Shown here piece by piece: positions 24,731-38,269 of a stretch of 64,000 nucleotides of DNA. The DNA lies in assembly GCA_036583965.1 (NCBI GenBank), contig JAZBQD010000027.1, positions 7,231,187 to 7,295,186 on the forward strand, in the 5' to 3' direction. Made by a program: the position numbers and the translations under genes. The notes beneath the pieces were generated by a model. It saw nothing but the letters and a program-made list of their open reading frames with translations, searched no databases and was not told the DNA's origin. The DNA is from Prunella strophiata. Lineage: Eukaryota > Chordata > Aves > Passeriformes > Prunellidae. Numbering within the stretch: the first letter of the stretch is position 1; each line of letters begins with the position of its first letter.

Positions 24731-26550
24731 TCTGTAAAATGTCCTTGAGCTCCAAGGTCAAAACAATCAGCACTTAGGCCTGCAGCCCTAATGTTTTGTT
24801 GTGAACTTGTACTACCACTATAACAACATGACTACAGGCAAAAAAGAATAATAAAACCCCACTTTTTGAACGTCTCTATAAATATGCTAAATGTTTGTGT
24901 GTAAAGTGAATCCCACCATTGCTCAGCAATCTTTATTTTTTTAGCAGGAAGGTGTGCATTTTAGGCCTTCTGCATAAGAGATTTGTGCTAATCCTGGAGT
25001 TCTTTGTCCTTGCCATGCACATGTTCAGTAAGACTTTATCTCTTTTGTCCTTAAGCCTTGAAAGCTAAAAGCTGGCTCTAAGAAGACTTCTGCCTGTATG
25101 TCAGAAGGGATTTGGGGAGATATCATATAGAAATGAGAAAATAAAGACATAAGAACATATTTTGATGCAGATTATAAGATAGTAGAGACCAAGGCAGTGT
25201 AGCTCACGTGGCCCCAGCTGGCTGAATGCATCCTTACTGTTGACCCAAGTATTTGAAGATATGTACTTGAAGAAAGGAAGTAAGGCTCATGAAAATATAA
25301 CACATACAAGGAAGCACAGCTGAGAGATGTTATCTGCCTGTGGTCTGTGGTGGATTTCAGTGTGATTTTAATGACCCTTACTTTTCTGCACTGTTAGCAA
25401 AGTATTTTTGAACCAAAGAATAGTTCAGTGATGAAGCACATCAAACTTACATGTAAGGGAGGCTAGTACCATCCTTATTTTAAGACATCATGTTGCATTC
25501 AAACATATTTTATTTTAGAAGACTATGATGTTCCCAGAAAAGACAAAAAAAGAGCATTTCTGTAGAAAATGTTGCTGCTGTTGAAGTGCTGCTATTATCC
25601 ACAAATACTGAAAGCAATATTTGTCTTTGTTTTGAAGACAAAATGACATACAAATAACATAAGGAGACAGGAGCTTTTTAATGTAAAGCAGTAGGTACTT
25701 AATTGAAAACTGTGGTTTTCACTTCTTAGGAAATATAAGATACAGCTTAAAGCCTTTTTAATACTCTTTAAAAGAGATCTTACATGGCAACCAGTCATAT
25801 TGGTACATGAAAAGAACTGCAGTCTCTATAAAGATCCTCTTTTTCATGTTTTCAAACAGCAGCTGAGCACCATACTGTGGCAGCAGAGAACAATCTGAGA
25901 AAATGAACATGGATTGAAAAGGCCCCAGTTACATGACATTTCCAGTGGAAAAAAAAAAAGAGCCAGCCTTAGGCCCAGGGTCAAATATTTTCACTCAGAA
26001 TTCCCTAGAATTGTGGACATACCTTTCTACAGAAAGTGTGTTTTTCTGAACCACCTTTTCTGATGTTCTAATAAATGTGTGACATGGAGGAAGACAAAGG
26101 AGAACTACCATCCATTTCAGGAGTTTTCATGAGTATGCATGAAAGAAAAATCTGGTTTATAAATAATTTTCCTCCCATTTATTTTTAATTTCTCATTAAT
26201 TGCATCCAATTTTGCACTTAGTCCTAATTAGTTAAAATTTAAGATGACTATTACTTTCTCAAAATCTGAAAACTTCAGGATTTTATAATATATACTTTTT
26301 TCCTCCTGCATTATGGTAGTTTATAATAATGCATTAATATCCATAATTCTATTTTTAATCAGCTTCTTAATTCATTAGTAACAGCTGCATATTGTTAAAT
26401 GTTGTTTGTTTTTCCTTCCCCCCTCCTTTTTAAAAAACATCTATGTTGCTTAGAATTAAAATATTAACTAGTCTTTCCATATTTATGAATGCTGCACTGT
26501 TCTCAGCATGGAATAAGGGAAAATCTCATGCCTGTCTTTAAAGAAAACAC

Positions 26551-26583
26551 TTTTTTCTTTTTTTTTTTTTTTTTTTTTTTTTT
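26551..26583 (+). repeat. T6-C-T26 homopolymer run
   Basis: An almost pure thymine run of 33 nt. No retroposon body is recognisable on the - strand next to it. Confidence 0.9.
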
Positions 26584-28515
26584 AACTTTTGCTCTGACAG
26601 CCTCCAAAATATTGCATAAATACCAGTAAGTTAAGGTTCATAACATTCTTCTGAGTGCAGTGTCATTTTATGGGAGAGGAGACTATTGCAGAAACCTGGA
26701 CTGCTTGGAAGCAGCCTGTGGGAAAGCCTTTGGTGTTCATTTTGAGGGGTAAGCATAGCCACCAGATAATTTAGATGGAGTTCTCCAGTCCTTGTCAGGA
26801 CCCTGGACAGCGAAGCACATCGAGCTTTCCGAGGCACTCCCAGCACCTTTTCACATTCACTTAACACAAACTTCTCTTTTCAGAGCTCCTGATACACAAA
26901 ACTGAGCCCCAACTTCTGACATTTACACCCCAAAAATCAGTTTAGTGTTTTGGAAACCAGGCCCTATTTTTGTAGCTGCTGAGCTCCTCAAATTATGGCC
27001 GTGGTTTTCAGGAAAGGAGCTAGAAATGCAGTCTGCTATTTTGCACTGTTTATGTGATTCAAAACCTCAAGTCTGTTTTTCTTATTTGCCTTCTGAGAAT
27101 GAAAAATAGCCTGTAAGGTGTTATGTCTGATGGGAAATTTATAGGAATGTCAGAGATGACTGATTAAGGGCACTTTATAGATTAACAGATGATGACTAAA
27201 ACAGAGGTTGATGGTACTGTGGTGAAAAAAGAGGAGATATTTTGGCAATACAGTGAGATCCATCAAGACTTGTCTGGGACCTAGACATAGATATTAATCC
27301 AAACAATGAATATTTCAAAATCTGAAAGGTACTATGTAGAACAAGAATAGTGTTGCTGCACACAACAGGGTGCTCAGCAGCATTGCATCTTCTTTGTCTC
27401 CTGTGAGTGGATATAATATACTCTCCTTCTTGCCTAAGTCTGTCTTCCTCTCTAAAACTTAAGGAAATGGTGCAAATCTTTGGCATGGTCCAGGTAATCA
27501 AGTTATAAATTACTTTGCTATCTTCTGTGTGGGTACCATCTATCTCTTAGGGGAATTAATGATGTAGAGGTTCCTAGAGAATTTATAAAAGGTTTTGGGG
27601 TGGGTTGTTTCTTGTTTTGGTTTTTCCTTTAAATTATAGTGGCCTCTTTATGGAGAGTCCAGACAATTTATGTCCTTGCTCTCAAGAGAACAAACTGCTC
27701 AGAATGTGAATTCAGGAAAACAGAATATGTGTTCCAAAGGTGTACCTTACTGCTGCTGTAATCATCCTTACAAGATACTGTGGCAGCACCAGATTTGCCT
27801 TCAGCTCCAGCTGATTTTTGAAATCCTTCAGAGCGTTAGGAATAAAACTGCACATATCTTCTAGATTTCTTTTATAGAAATAGATAAGGTTTTGTAACAG
27901 CAAATAACACTGCAGAGCTGAACAAAATTGTCCTCCTATAAGTGAGACTTGGATGCGCTCAGACCAAATAAGATTGTAGACTCATACTACACAGACTCAC
28001 AGGAAAACAGAGGAAAAGGTATTATATTCCCCATGGTCAAACAGAATTCTTGTCCATCGTGGCTGAAACTCCCATTAGCCATGGCAACCAAGGAGGGAAA
28101 TACACAGCAACAGATAACATCTAATTTAATGCTGACAAAGAGGTGGGATGCATTGATCTGTTTGGAAGAAAACTTCATTCTTTTTCATTCCTATAATTCA
28201 GATTTTCTCATTACTGGACACAGATGGCAAAATATAATTTTATTAACTATGACCATTTGTTTTGTGGTTCATCAATTAAATTGCAGAGATTACAGAGACT
28301 GGTTCATGCCAGCCATTAACAGAAACAAGTTAGTAGCTAGAGCTATACTGCAAATGGCTATAGATGTTGCATACAGTGCTTCAAGATCATTTGTTGCTAT
28401 GACAATAATGGAGCAAAATGACTGTGGTCTCTGAATTCTCAGATTTTTCATCTTCCCAGAAAAATATAGGCAAATATAAACTCTTCTTTTAAAAATCTGG
28501 ACTTCCTTTAGAACT

Positions 28516-28558
28516 ACAATGAATTTATGTATGTTACAATACAATGAATTTATGTATG
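28516..28558 (+). repeat. Tandem 18-bp direct repeat
   Basis: The unit acaatgaatttatgtatg occurs at 28516-28533 and 28541-28558, an exact match with a 25-bp period. Confidence 0.85.
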
Positions 28559-28593
28559 CTGCTCTCTCTCTGCTCATTAGAAAGTTAAATCAG

Positions 28594-28618
28594 AAAAAAA
28601 AAAAAAAAAAAAAAAAAA
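28594..28618 (+). repeat. A25 homopolymer
   Basis: Twenty-five consecutive adenines. The upstream sequence was checked by eye for a processed pseudogene or SINE and none was seen. Confidence 0.9.
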
Positions 28619-28997
28619 GAAAATCAATGTATTGCAAAGCTCCTGGACAGCAACCACTTCCCCTTCTATGTACTACAAAGTCAGTATGAACCATCAGGTA
28701 GTACCTAGGAAAATAAACTGATGGTTCCTGTAGCAGCCATCTCCAGAATCTCCTGCACCAGCCAAGCAAATTTTTGATAGAAGTGAATGAGAACTGCATG
28801 CCAAAACCTTTCCTGTTCTCATCTGTCTTTCTTTATTTGATAGGAACTGTGCCTGTGTTCATTTTATAACAAACTGGATTCTAGAAATTATTTCCACCCC
28901 AGTTTCTTGTGTTTACATGTAATGGCACAAATTTCCTGACACGCTCAATCTGAAAACTTGGAAAGGAAGAAGTTCTCTCCTGCAAATGGTGACCACA

Positions 28998-29026
28998 GAC
29001 TAAGGACCACAAATTGGTCCTTAGTC
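28998..29026. repeat. Perfect 12-bp inverted repeat with 5-nt loop
   Basis: The arms gactaaggacca (28998-29009) and tggtccttagtc (29015-29026) are exact reverse complements around the loop caaat. A T-rich stretch follows directly. It could form a hairpin in RNA or DNA. Confidence 0.85.
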
Positions 29027-32000
29027 CCTTTTTAAAGATAACATAGGGGAGTGTCCCTTTTTTTATAATCTGTGTATTTTTTGAAATGCAGATAAGCTCT
29101 CTTTTCTATCATACAGTCACAAATTATAATCTTTAAATGGAATAATGCTGAATCCCAACAAGAGGTTTAGAAAGACCTTGGACTGATGATGATTAACATC
29201 CCTAAAATACTAATTCACAAAAGACACCTTCTTTGATTAGCTTCAGAATTTGCTCCATGTGCTAAAAAGTAGGATAGCCTGTACTCTGGCAGCAGCACAC
29301 ACTACATGATTTATTGGGAAACACCAACAGGAGATGTGTCTTTAACACAACAGGGAACCCATGTGCACAGACAGTTCAGAACATTGGGCTTTTCTGGGAA
29401 TTGTATTGCACAGAAATTTACTAGAAATCACAAAGGTGTTTTAATATATTCTTTCTTTGAGTCAAAAACACTATAATGATGCTAAGGCAAGGATCACAGC
29501 TGACTGCATAGCAGTAATGTGTCGTGATAGTAAACCTCTGGATCAGATCTCCCTGGCTGCACTTAGCACTGGTGGCAGATGTATTTCAGCAATGATCATG
29601 GATACAATTCCTTACAGCAGCTTCACAGCACATTCTGTGTGCTGGGAGTACCCATCTGCCCCCCTGGCTGCAGCCAACAGGAGCACAAAATTTTACAGTT
29701 TTTGTTTCAGGACCAGTCCACGTTTAATCTCTCTGGGAGACACCTTCACCCTATTGGAGTTGTGTAAACTGATTGTTACTCAAATGATCCCAAATTCTGA
29801 AAGTCTGGTACAATTCTGTTAATAGCTAACATACAGCCAAGATTGCTTTTTTTCAAAAGTCCATTGCATCTCAAAGCATTACATGTGGATATATCCTGAT
29901 TTCAAAAAGTCACATTCATTACAAGTTGAAACATATAACTAACAATAAACTGGAATCTATCTGAATGGCATTAATTTCTATAAGGAAACATATGTGATAA
30001 TTCTCACATTTCCTGTCTTCCAATCAATACCATTTGAAATATTTAATGTTTTAATGTTGCTAATTTTAAACAGCCTTCTCCTTTCCATTTTTTCCCTTTT
30101 TTCTTCCTTTTTCATTTTTAATTGACAGAGCATCTGAAAGTGCAACAGTCGAGCTGAGTATTTCATAATGCTGCAATTCAGTTTCTATAGAATTGGGTAA
30201 GAGGCCTTTTATTTTTACCATTATCAAAACCACTTCCATTGTTCCTCTCACTTTTCAAGGAACCTGCACTGGAGCATTGGTCACAACTTTCTTACCCTCC
30301 CCCTGTCCAAGCTTCTTTCCTTTGGAGTGCAATGTCAGTGACAGAGGAGCAGGACCAGATCTGGTATCTGACTTCTCCTGAGCTGTGCCTCAGTACAATA
30401 AATGCTCTCTTAGATTACCTCTAGATGGTTTCTTTGTTGTTTCAGAAGGAACCATATTATTATCTCTGCCTTTTCCTCAGCTTTCTGCTTGGAGGATAGA
30501 ATTGATTTCTAAGATTCCAGGAAATCTTTAGAGATCTACTTTCACACAGCTAAATTATTCAGGAATCATCTTGATTCATTGGCTGTTTAGGTGGTTTTAA
30601 CACAGGTCTCCACTCTCAATACAATCAAAGAAACCACAAAAGAAACACAGACATGAAGTTATTCAGTAGTACCTTGTAGATACATTCTGACTGTTGGGTA
30701 AATGAGTGAGGGACCTATTGGAGTATTTAACATCCTTTGTGTGGTGAGGATTGTCATGTGGTTTGGATTTTTTTGCCTAGAACAGTTCTGACATAGTTTC
30801 TTCTTCAGCAAAGCAAGGATTAATTAGTTTAATTTACTGTTTGGGAGTTTTGCACAGTGGCATGCACACAGAGGCAACCATGCATAAGAAATATTCAAGT
30901 TATGTACAAAGAAATGTAAAATCCTGCAGAATCACCTTGCACCTTCCTGCACCATGTGTTTATATAATTTAAGATGGCAGAGAAGACAGGAGCTCCAGAG
31001 CCATGGCCAGCAGTGAAAGCAGGGGAAAATGAGACAATTCTTAGAGAAAAACAGATGAGATCATGCAGTTACCATGAGATCCATGTGGATGTTTTCAGAG
31101 GCTGTTTGTCTTTGTGTCAAGGCTGAGCCTGTGGTGACACACAGCCCTTGTGCTTGTTTAACATTCAGAAGACACTTATGACAAATAGGGTCATGTAATG
31201 ATGATGCCTTACCAGATTTGGGAATATGTATTGCTGCCATTACTTCAGAGGTCAGTTTTAACTTTTTTAAATTAGGGTGCAGTCATCTTCAATCACACTG
31301 TAAATTTTGGGAAAATGTTTGTGATGAAATTTGGGAAATGTCTGTGAAAAATGTGCAGAACCATTTGCTGGGGTTTTTTTTTTTTACATATATTGGTAGT
31401 GTTTGAGGTAAGGTTGTTTCTTTTCTTCATGTATTACAAATTGATGTGGCATACAAGAGTCTTGGAGCAACTGTGCAAATCAAAGAAGTTGGATGTGTCC
31501 ATGTTTGTGTTAAACAGGATAGAAATGCACAACACTCCTTGATTCTGAGAATAGATGCTAATGTGGGTCATGGCAATAGTTTCAAAGGCAATTTTTAATA
31601 TTTTAGTGCCTATAATCCTCTGCAAGTGAGCCAAGAAATGCACTCAGGAGTGTCATCATTCTGCTTGAAGTCATCCTCAAGTTCCTACTACACCAAGTGA
31701 GCTTTCACAAGAAAGGTGGTGCTTCAGAAACTGTAACATTTATATATAGTGTTGCATTTTCAGAATAGATATCCAGCCCCTACTTATCTGCAGTTTATTA
31801 ATTTAAGACATCTATTTTAATAAGTACCCAAATAAGATTATTTCCCTCATCTGTTTTGGAGACCTCTGAACATTTTTTGGAAGAAATGAAATGGTAAAGA
31901 GCAGCTGTTGGAATTCAGTGATACTAGAAAGGGGAAAAATCTTATAGTCACATAATCCCAATATCTAAAAAGAACTTGCTTAAATCTATCTGCCATTGTT

Positions 32001-34219
32001 AAAATTCTGTGTTCCTTGTAAGTGCCTACTTGTTCAGGAAAGAGAAGTGTGTGCATTTGGTTTTGTCCATCAGAGAGCTCAGAGACAGAATAATGTTCAA
32101 TCATGATGTTAATCCCAGCACAACAGTTTCTACTGAAGTGACTCTATAGAGGATTTATTCTCCCATCTATGCAGGTGAACAAAGAATTCTTTTAATGGGT
32201 GGTGCATATACTGTTGTAGAAGAATAGACCCCTTTGTATTAAAATTACATGCCTGGGATTTTAACATAAAAACTGAAAAATCCCACTGTGTAAAACTGAC
32301 TTAAACTCAATTTCCCTCTCCTCCTTTTACAATGTCAAGATGCCTGAGTGCTCAAGTGACTGAATAAGTACTAAATATTTAATGCATGGAGGTTACATTA
32401 ACTGAGTCTTTGATCTGAAACTTCTTAAAAACATCTTAAAAGCCCTTCAAAAACCGGTTAGTATTTCATTACAGTCACTTAAAATAGATTTATTTTATCA
32501 AAACATCCTGTCAGAAACCCCAGAGCTGTGATTAATAACCTGCAGCATTTTGACTAAAGCATCTCCTAATACTGGTTTCATAGTGTATCAACAGATTGCC
32601 TGTTGTGGGTAAGAAATCACCACCCGATTGCCTCTGTCAGGCTCTTGCAGGTGTTCAGTGTGTCTGCTGAGAGTTTGAGCAGGTATGCACAATGGAATCC
32701 TTGCTGGGATTCTGCATGCTTGCTGCTACTCAAACAGAATGTCTCTCATGTAATTCTGAGATTAAATTAACTTTTTTTTTTTTCTTTGTAGAATAAATTT
32801 ATTAGGGCAGTTTCGTACAGATGTTTTGTATAGTAACATTTACAAGCATTTGGGCATGAGAAATGGGATAGATCAATAATTTATATCATCCTGGGAAACT
32901 CCTGCATGTTTTTAATCTGTGCAGGATAATTTGAGAGCATCTCTGGCTGTGTGAAGGCTCTGTCCCTTTACATTGTTTTTATTGTTCAAGGGTAACAAAC
33001 TGCAGAGTGAGACTGAGTATCTGCTGGGTCTGTAGAAGATGGAAGCATTCACAGTGGCAGGTTTCTATATAATTCATTTCTACTGCATCCAGCAGATCTT
33101 CTGTGCAAGAGCTTGTCCCACCCAAATCTATCCTTACTCTTTGTTGTAGATTTCCTTCTTGTTGGCTTTGTGCACCTCCAGATCCCACTCTGAAATTCCC
33201 ACTGTTGTTTTCATAACACAAGATGTTGTGTCCTAACACAACATGAACACGGAACTTGGGATCTTAAATGATTAATCACAGACCACCTGGTCACTCTGGT
33301 GCTGAATTTTGAAATGTGCTTCTGCTTCAGGAGGTTTTACCTCATGCCCATCATTTCTACTTTTTAACTTATACCTGCTTAACCAGTGGAAAGAAACTGA
33401 AACAAAGAGTTTGGTAATTTCTGTTTCCTTCTCCTCAGTAATCAGTGGATTAAAGCAAACCATTAAGTGCATTCTAGGATAATAAAGGAAATTAATAATT
33501 AATTTAACCAATAGGTTCTGAGCTCACTGTATTTGCACATGGAGTCACTTGCCATTATTTTCTCAAAACAAGAGCTAAGGATTTCTTCTCGACTCTCCCA
33601 CAATATTAGCAGAAGGCACGTGGCTGAAGGCTCATGAACCACTTTGAAAACACATTCCTTGTTTCTTCAGGGAAATGTGCTTTTGTCAGTGTATACCTTG
33701 TGTAGAAGATGTTTTGCATATAAAAACCACGTGGAGATTGAATGCTGTTATATAAAGCAAAGCTGGATTTCTGTGGAGTTCTTTGTAGTACCAACATTAA
33801 AAGGGTTGTTATAAATAAGAGTGGAATATAATTATAAATGCCCTTCTGAGGAAAAAAAAATCCTTGATTACCTTTGAATTCTTTTGCCCTTTAAAAAGGT
33901 TATATTTAACTGGTTCAGTTTCTTACTTGATGTTTCAGTTTCCCAAGGGAAATCAACCTCCAGAACGAACAGTTTCAATTGGGTTACATGACTTTACTTT
34001 GTGTCTTGCATTTGTTAACAGACAGGTTATATAACACTGCAGGCTAAATATACATTGCTCTGTTTTCAGCTACCTCTGGTACTCCTGTGCTCAGAGGGAT
34101 GACCAGACAAGTGGGAAGTGGCTTTCAAAAGTTCTGCTGGAATTAACCCCTCCTGCTAATAGCATAAACTGCTTGGAAGTAGAGACTTCATGGGCAGTGT
34201 GAGGCTATAAATCTTAAAC

Positions 34220-34259
34220 TATAAAATCATATTAATAAAAAAATATAAAATCATATTAA
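34220..34259 (+). repeat. Tandem 16-bp direct repeat
   Basis: The unit tataaaatcatattaa occurs at 34220-34235 and 34244-34259, a 24-bp period in very AT-rich sequence. Confidence 0.8.
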
Positions 34260-34311
34260 ATATTAATAATTTACCTATCATCCTTGATGATTTTTTATGA
34301 CCAAAAAGAAG

Positions 34312-34410
34312 TGGGTCAAATTCTGCCCTTTTTTCCCAATGGCATATAATCTCTGGAAGCACTATTGACTGGAACAGAATTTCCTTGAGTTACTGATATT
34401 GTAACTGAGA
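34312..34410. repeat. Eroded relic of the same palindromic repeat type as at 21500
   Basis: The wording 'gggtcaaattctgccct', 'attgact', 'cagaatt' and 'gagttactgatattgtaact' resembles both arms of the palindromic repeat. The divergence is high, so this is a weak call. Confidence 0.4.
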
Positions 34411-37400
34411 AAGTAATTGGAGTGCATGTGTGCTGCTTCACTGGAAAGCAGGAGGCTCAATTCTAGGGGGATGTTTTCCATTTCTAGGTAGTTTGGTGTT
34501 GAACAGCTTTAGATTCATTATTCTTGTATTTCCATCAAGTAATGCTTTCCTGGTAGAGGAGGAGATGAAAGGACCTTTTAAAAAAATATCAATAACAAAA
34601 AAAGAAAGGAAAGAAAAAGGAGTTTCATCCTGGCTTTTTTTCTTCAGTCACTGATCAATAGCAGCACGAGAGAGCTGTATTTAGAGAAGAAAGGCAAGCA
34701 AGAAAGAATCTTAACTAACTAGCAGGAAGTTGATTGTAGCATGCTGGTGTTCAGGCAACTGATAAGAGGGGAGGAAACATTTATGCTGAGAATCAGCAAA
34801 AACAGGAGCATGTTTTACCACATGCCCATTTCATTTCACAAGTCCAACATGCTGCACATAAGCTTTGGAGATAAATTTAGAGTAGTTTTGTTAATTGCAT
34901 GGCATTAAATTTGGAATGAGATGAACAATGAGGTATGGCAAATGATATTTTGATTCACAGCACAACAGTGTTTGTATTTGAGATTTATGGCAGAAGTAAG
35001 GATCAATTGCTGTATAGATTGCCCCAATCCTTCTGTTCCTTGTGGTGCAGGATGGCACACTGGGGGCATCCCCCAGTCCTTGTCCTGGCAGCCAATTCCT
35101 TGCAGTAGGAATGATGTTTACAGTGTCATCATTTTTACCTACAGAAATTCAGAGAGCTCAGTTCAAGCTTGCTGTGTTCCATTGTTGTGCTGTCTATATA
35201 TGACTGAAAAAGGAGCTGGGCTGAGACAATGCTTGCATTTTAGAGCTGGAAAAAATTTTATGGCCTTTTTTTCTGTGTTGAATTGATTTTTTTTTCCTCC
35301 CTTTTTGTTGGTATTTATTAAAAATGCATATTCTACCCGGAATGATTCCTAGAGTTTTTTGGAGCACTGCTGAGTAAGCCAAACTAAATATATATTTCTT
35401 TAGAGGCATCAGTGCTCCTGGCAGACACCATTATTTTTGCAGTCACTCACTGATTGGATTTTTTAAGTAAAGCTTTTGTGTTCCTTTTAGTGTTAGGTTA
35501 AAAAACAATTACTTTGAATTTCAATATGTAATAAAAGAACATAATTTAAAAAGAATCTTTACAGAACACTTTTTTCTGTCCTCCCCTCTTCCAACTTTAT
35601 TCCTTTTATTCACTCTGAGTATGTCTTGCCTTGCCTTAAGTTTATTTAAAGTTGTTTAAGAGGCAGAAATAAATCCACCTCTACCTTCTCCATTCTGGTT
35701 TTCTCTGTGCCTGAATTTATTCTATGTTCAGTGAAGTCAGACTTCTAAGAGAGTTGGGAATTTTGAATTATATTTGCAGTTCTGGAGTGGTTGTATGTAT
35801 TTTTAGCAAAATGCTGGCATGCTTTATAGGATTTTTCTTTTCCTGTGGTTCTGTTAATATTTGCACAGGAAGTTTGAATTAGAATGATGAAATATTCACT
35901 CTGATGCATAATGATTTGATCCCCTTCACTGCCACATTCTTCACAGCTGGGTTTTTTTGCTCATGCTATTTTGCATATGAACATTTATCATGCAATAAAT
36001 TGATTTTCCTGTCTACTATTCTCATCTCCTTAAACCTGCACATTCCTGCAGTGTTGATTCTGCTGTTCCTTACTTGTCCTATGCATAATTTCTTAGTCAC
36101 GACTAACTTCAGTTATGACACATTTTGTAATTCTTACAAAATTATTGTAACATTTTAAAATGTGCTTGCTCAATGCCCCTTCTTCAGATAAACTGTTGGT
36201 TACTTTTATCATTGGGAAGTTATTTTAGCTCTTTAGGTTCTGAGCAATTTTTTTTTTATTATTATTCAAAAAACTGTTGTAACAACTGTGATTTTGCCCA
36301 AGAAATCTTTCAGTACTTAAAAGACAGACCTGTAATCTTTTGCACAGTAAAAAAAGATTTACTGAAGTGTGGTAGGACTGTGACCACAAAACCTTAGCTG
36401 GCAATTAATTCCTTGCATGTGCCATCTCTGTGTGGCTGATGCTCTGGACTGCACTTGATGCTGTTTCCTTCCCAGCTGAGGAGGGCTGAGTGGGAACCTG
36501 CCTTGACAAAAATGTTGCCCTGCCTTGCTTTTTGCATAGCAGTTATTTGAATCAATATCAGAGCAGTGATTCAGTGTGATTGAGGCTTTCTCTCTTTGCA
36601 TCAGCCTCTGAAGACAATTACCTGAGTCCAGCAGGTGCCCTGGAGGCAGCAGCAGCAGTGTGTCTTTATTGCCTTCAGCTTCTCCCCCAGCCCTTCCTGC
36701 TGTGTCAGCCCAAGCATTTACAACTTACCCTCTCTCCTGTTCAGCATCACCCAAAATCAATCTTGGCCTCCCCTTCCCCTCTTTGATTTGCTGTCTTAGC
36801 ACACCCTGTACCCTGGTATGCAAATTGCTGCTTCAGTTTTCAACAGGCTTTTTGGTGTTTGGAAGCAGAATTCTGTAATTTATTTCAGAACTGACTGGTA
36901 TCATTTGCTTTTGTTTGACTTTGCCTAAAATTATTGGATGTCACAAATAATTCAGGGCAATAACTTGGGAGCAGGAGCTCTTAACCATTTTTATTCTTCA
37001 TCATCATTAATATTGCTGTAACATTCAGCCTGCAGCCAGAGCAGTAGCATGTATACTCTGTGGTTTTAGTGCACTTTGCACCAATGTTATCTCTGTGTGT
37101 GTGCAGAAAAGATCCCCTAAACCTCCTAATGCAAAATAATTCTATTTGTGGGCATATGGGAGTTAAACTTTCTTTCCTTCACAATTTTCATTAGACAGAG
37201 GCTTACTGGTACCATGGCAGAATGCTCAAATAAGCATTTTAATGTTGAATAAAGGTCAACACACTGGAATTTGAAACCATTAATCCTTTTGCTCTTAAAG
37301 CAGGCAGAACTTTTACAGACTAAATAAGGCATTAAATAGTAGATTCTTAAAGTTCTGAAATGGAGAAACATATCTCAAATTACCCATTTAGATTTCTAGA

Positions 37401-37635
37401 ACTTTTCATTTTCTGTTTGAGCAAAATATATTTTGAGGGGTTGGGGTGGGGGGGGGAAATGTGTTTTTTAAATATAATTTTTTTAATTTCCCAACTTTGT
37501 GTTGGCAAAGAATATTTCTGAGTTCATAGGGCTATGGAAAAGAGGCCCAGTGCATGAAAATATCCCATGGCAGTGGGGACAATGCCATTTCAGGCTTGCA
37601 ATACCAGTCTGTGGGTGTAGGGACCCTCCTGTTCA
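34410..37635. other. Intronic stretch with nothing recognised except a G-rich run
   Basis: Unique-looking sequence with short ORFs of no known family. A GC-richer patch at about 36590-36780 is pyrimidine-rich and gives short open frames only. A G-rich run at 37437-37456 is listed separately. Confidence 0.5.
37437..37456 (+). repeat. G-run cluster with quadruplex potential
   Basis: On the + strand (the sense strand for AGBL4) the order is G4, TT, G4, T, G9. The last run can supply two G tracts, so four tracts with very short loops are available. Structure formation is an inference. Confidence 0.7.
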
Positions 37636-37639
37636 GATG

Positions 37640-38190
37640 AAAAGAAGTTCAGGCTCACTTTAAATTAATTCCTGGACTTTGAACTGACTGTGGGATCCCT
37701 CTAGGACATCACAGACTGTTAAATTAAACCTGTATTGCCTTGGGTTGAACTTTTAACCTACGTATGACTGAAGTCTGTCTTTTGGGAAAGCATCCAGCCT
37801 TGATTTCAAGGGCATCAGGAAGCAGAGTATCTACTGCTTCCTTTGGTAATTTGTTCCAGTGTCTGATTACTTTCACTGTTAAAAACATAAATCTAATTTT
37901 TGAGTCAAATTAATCTTGGATTATATCTTTTTTTTTTTTTTCTCTGGTAGCTAATTTTTTGCTACAAGATTAAGAAATCATTTTCTTCTATGGGGGGGGA
38001 TAGAGATGGGAAGTTAATGGTAATGGCAATGCAACACATTGAAATACTTGGGTCTCATGTGAAGATATATTCAGCCCTTTAGTATTTTCTGTGGCTTCTT
38101 GCTGTGTCTATTTCAGTTTCTCAATATATTTTTTTTTTAAATATAGGTTCTAATTTTCTATCATTTTGTTCAGCTTTGCAAAATACTTTA
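37640..38190 (-). mobile_element. 3' region of an old sauropsid CR1-type LINE
   Basis: Read on the + strand, this is the reverse complement of the 3' part of an older CR1-like LINE. Recognisable blocks are 'catccagccttgatttcaag', 'tttggtaatttgttccagtg', 'tgattactttcactgttaaa', then 'ctggtagctaa' and 'gctacaagattaagaaatca'. Further blocks near 38080-38160 fit the next part of the consensus ('cagccctttagtattttctg'). The left edge is uncertain. Confidence 0.7.
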
Positions 38191-38269
38191 TTTGGAAAAA
38201 TATAGATATTTAATTCTGCTCACTTCTACTAAACATCACGTGCAAGGGTCTGATTTCTGGGACATTTCA

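Larger units (their letters stand above)
24735..34305. other. Long intronic stretch with only simple repeats and a hairpin recognised
   Basis: No gene or interspersed element was identified. It holds a T-rich run at 26551-26583, an A25 run at 28594-28618, a tandem direct repeat at 28516-28558 and a perfect hairpin at 28998-29026. The longest + strand open frame of the window (27949-28434, 161 codons) lies here and has no recognisable domain. Confidence 0.5.

Noticed and set aside
28594..28618. A25 run as a possible tail of a processed pseudogene
   Set aside because: No recognisable gene-derived sequence precedes it on the + strand.
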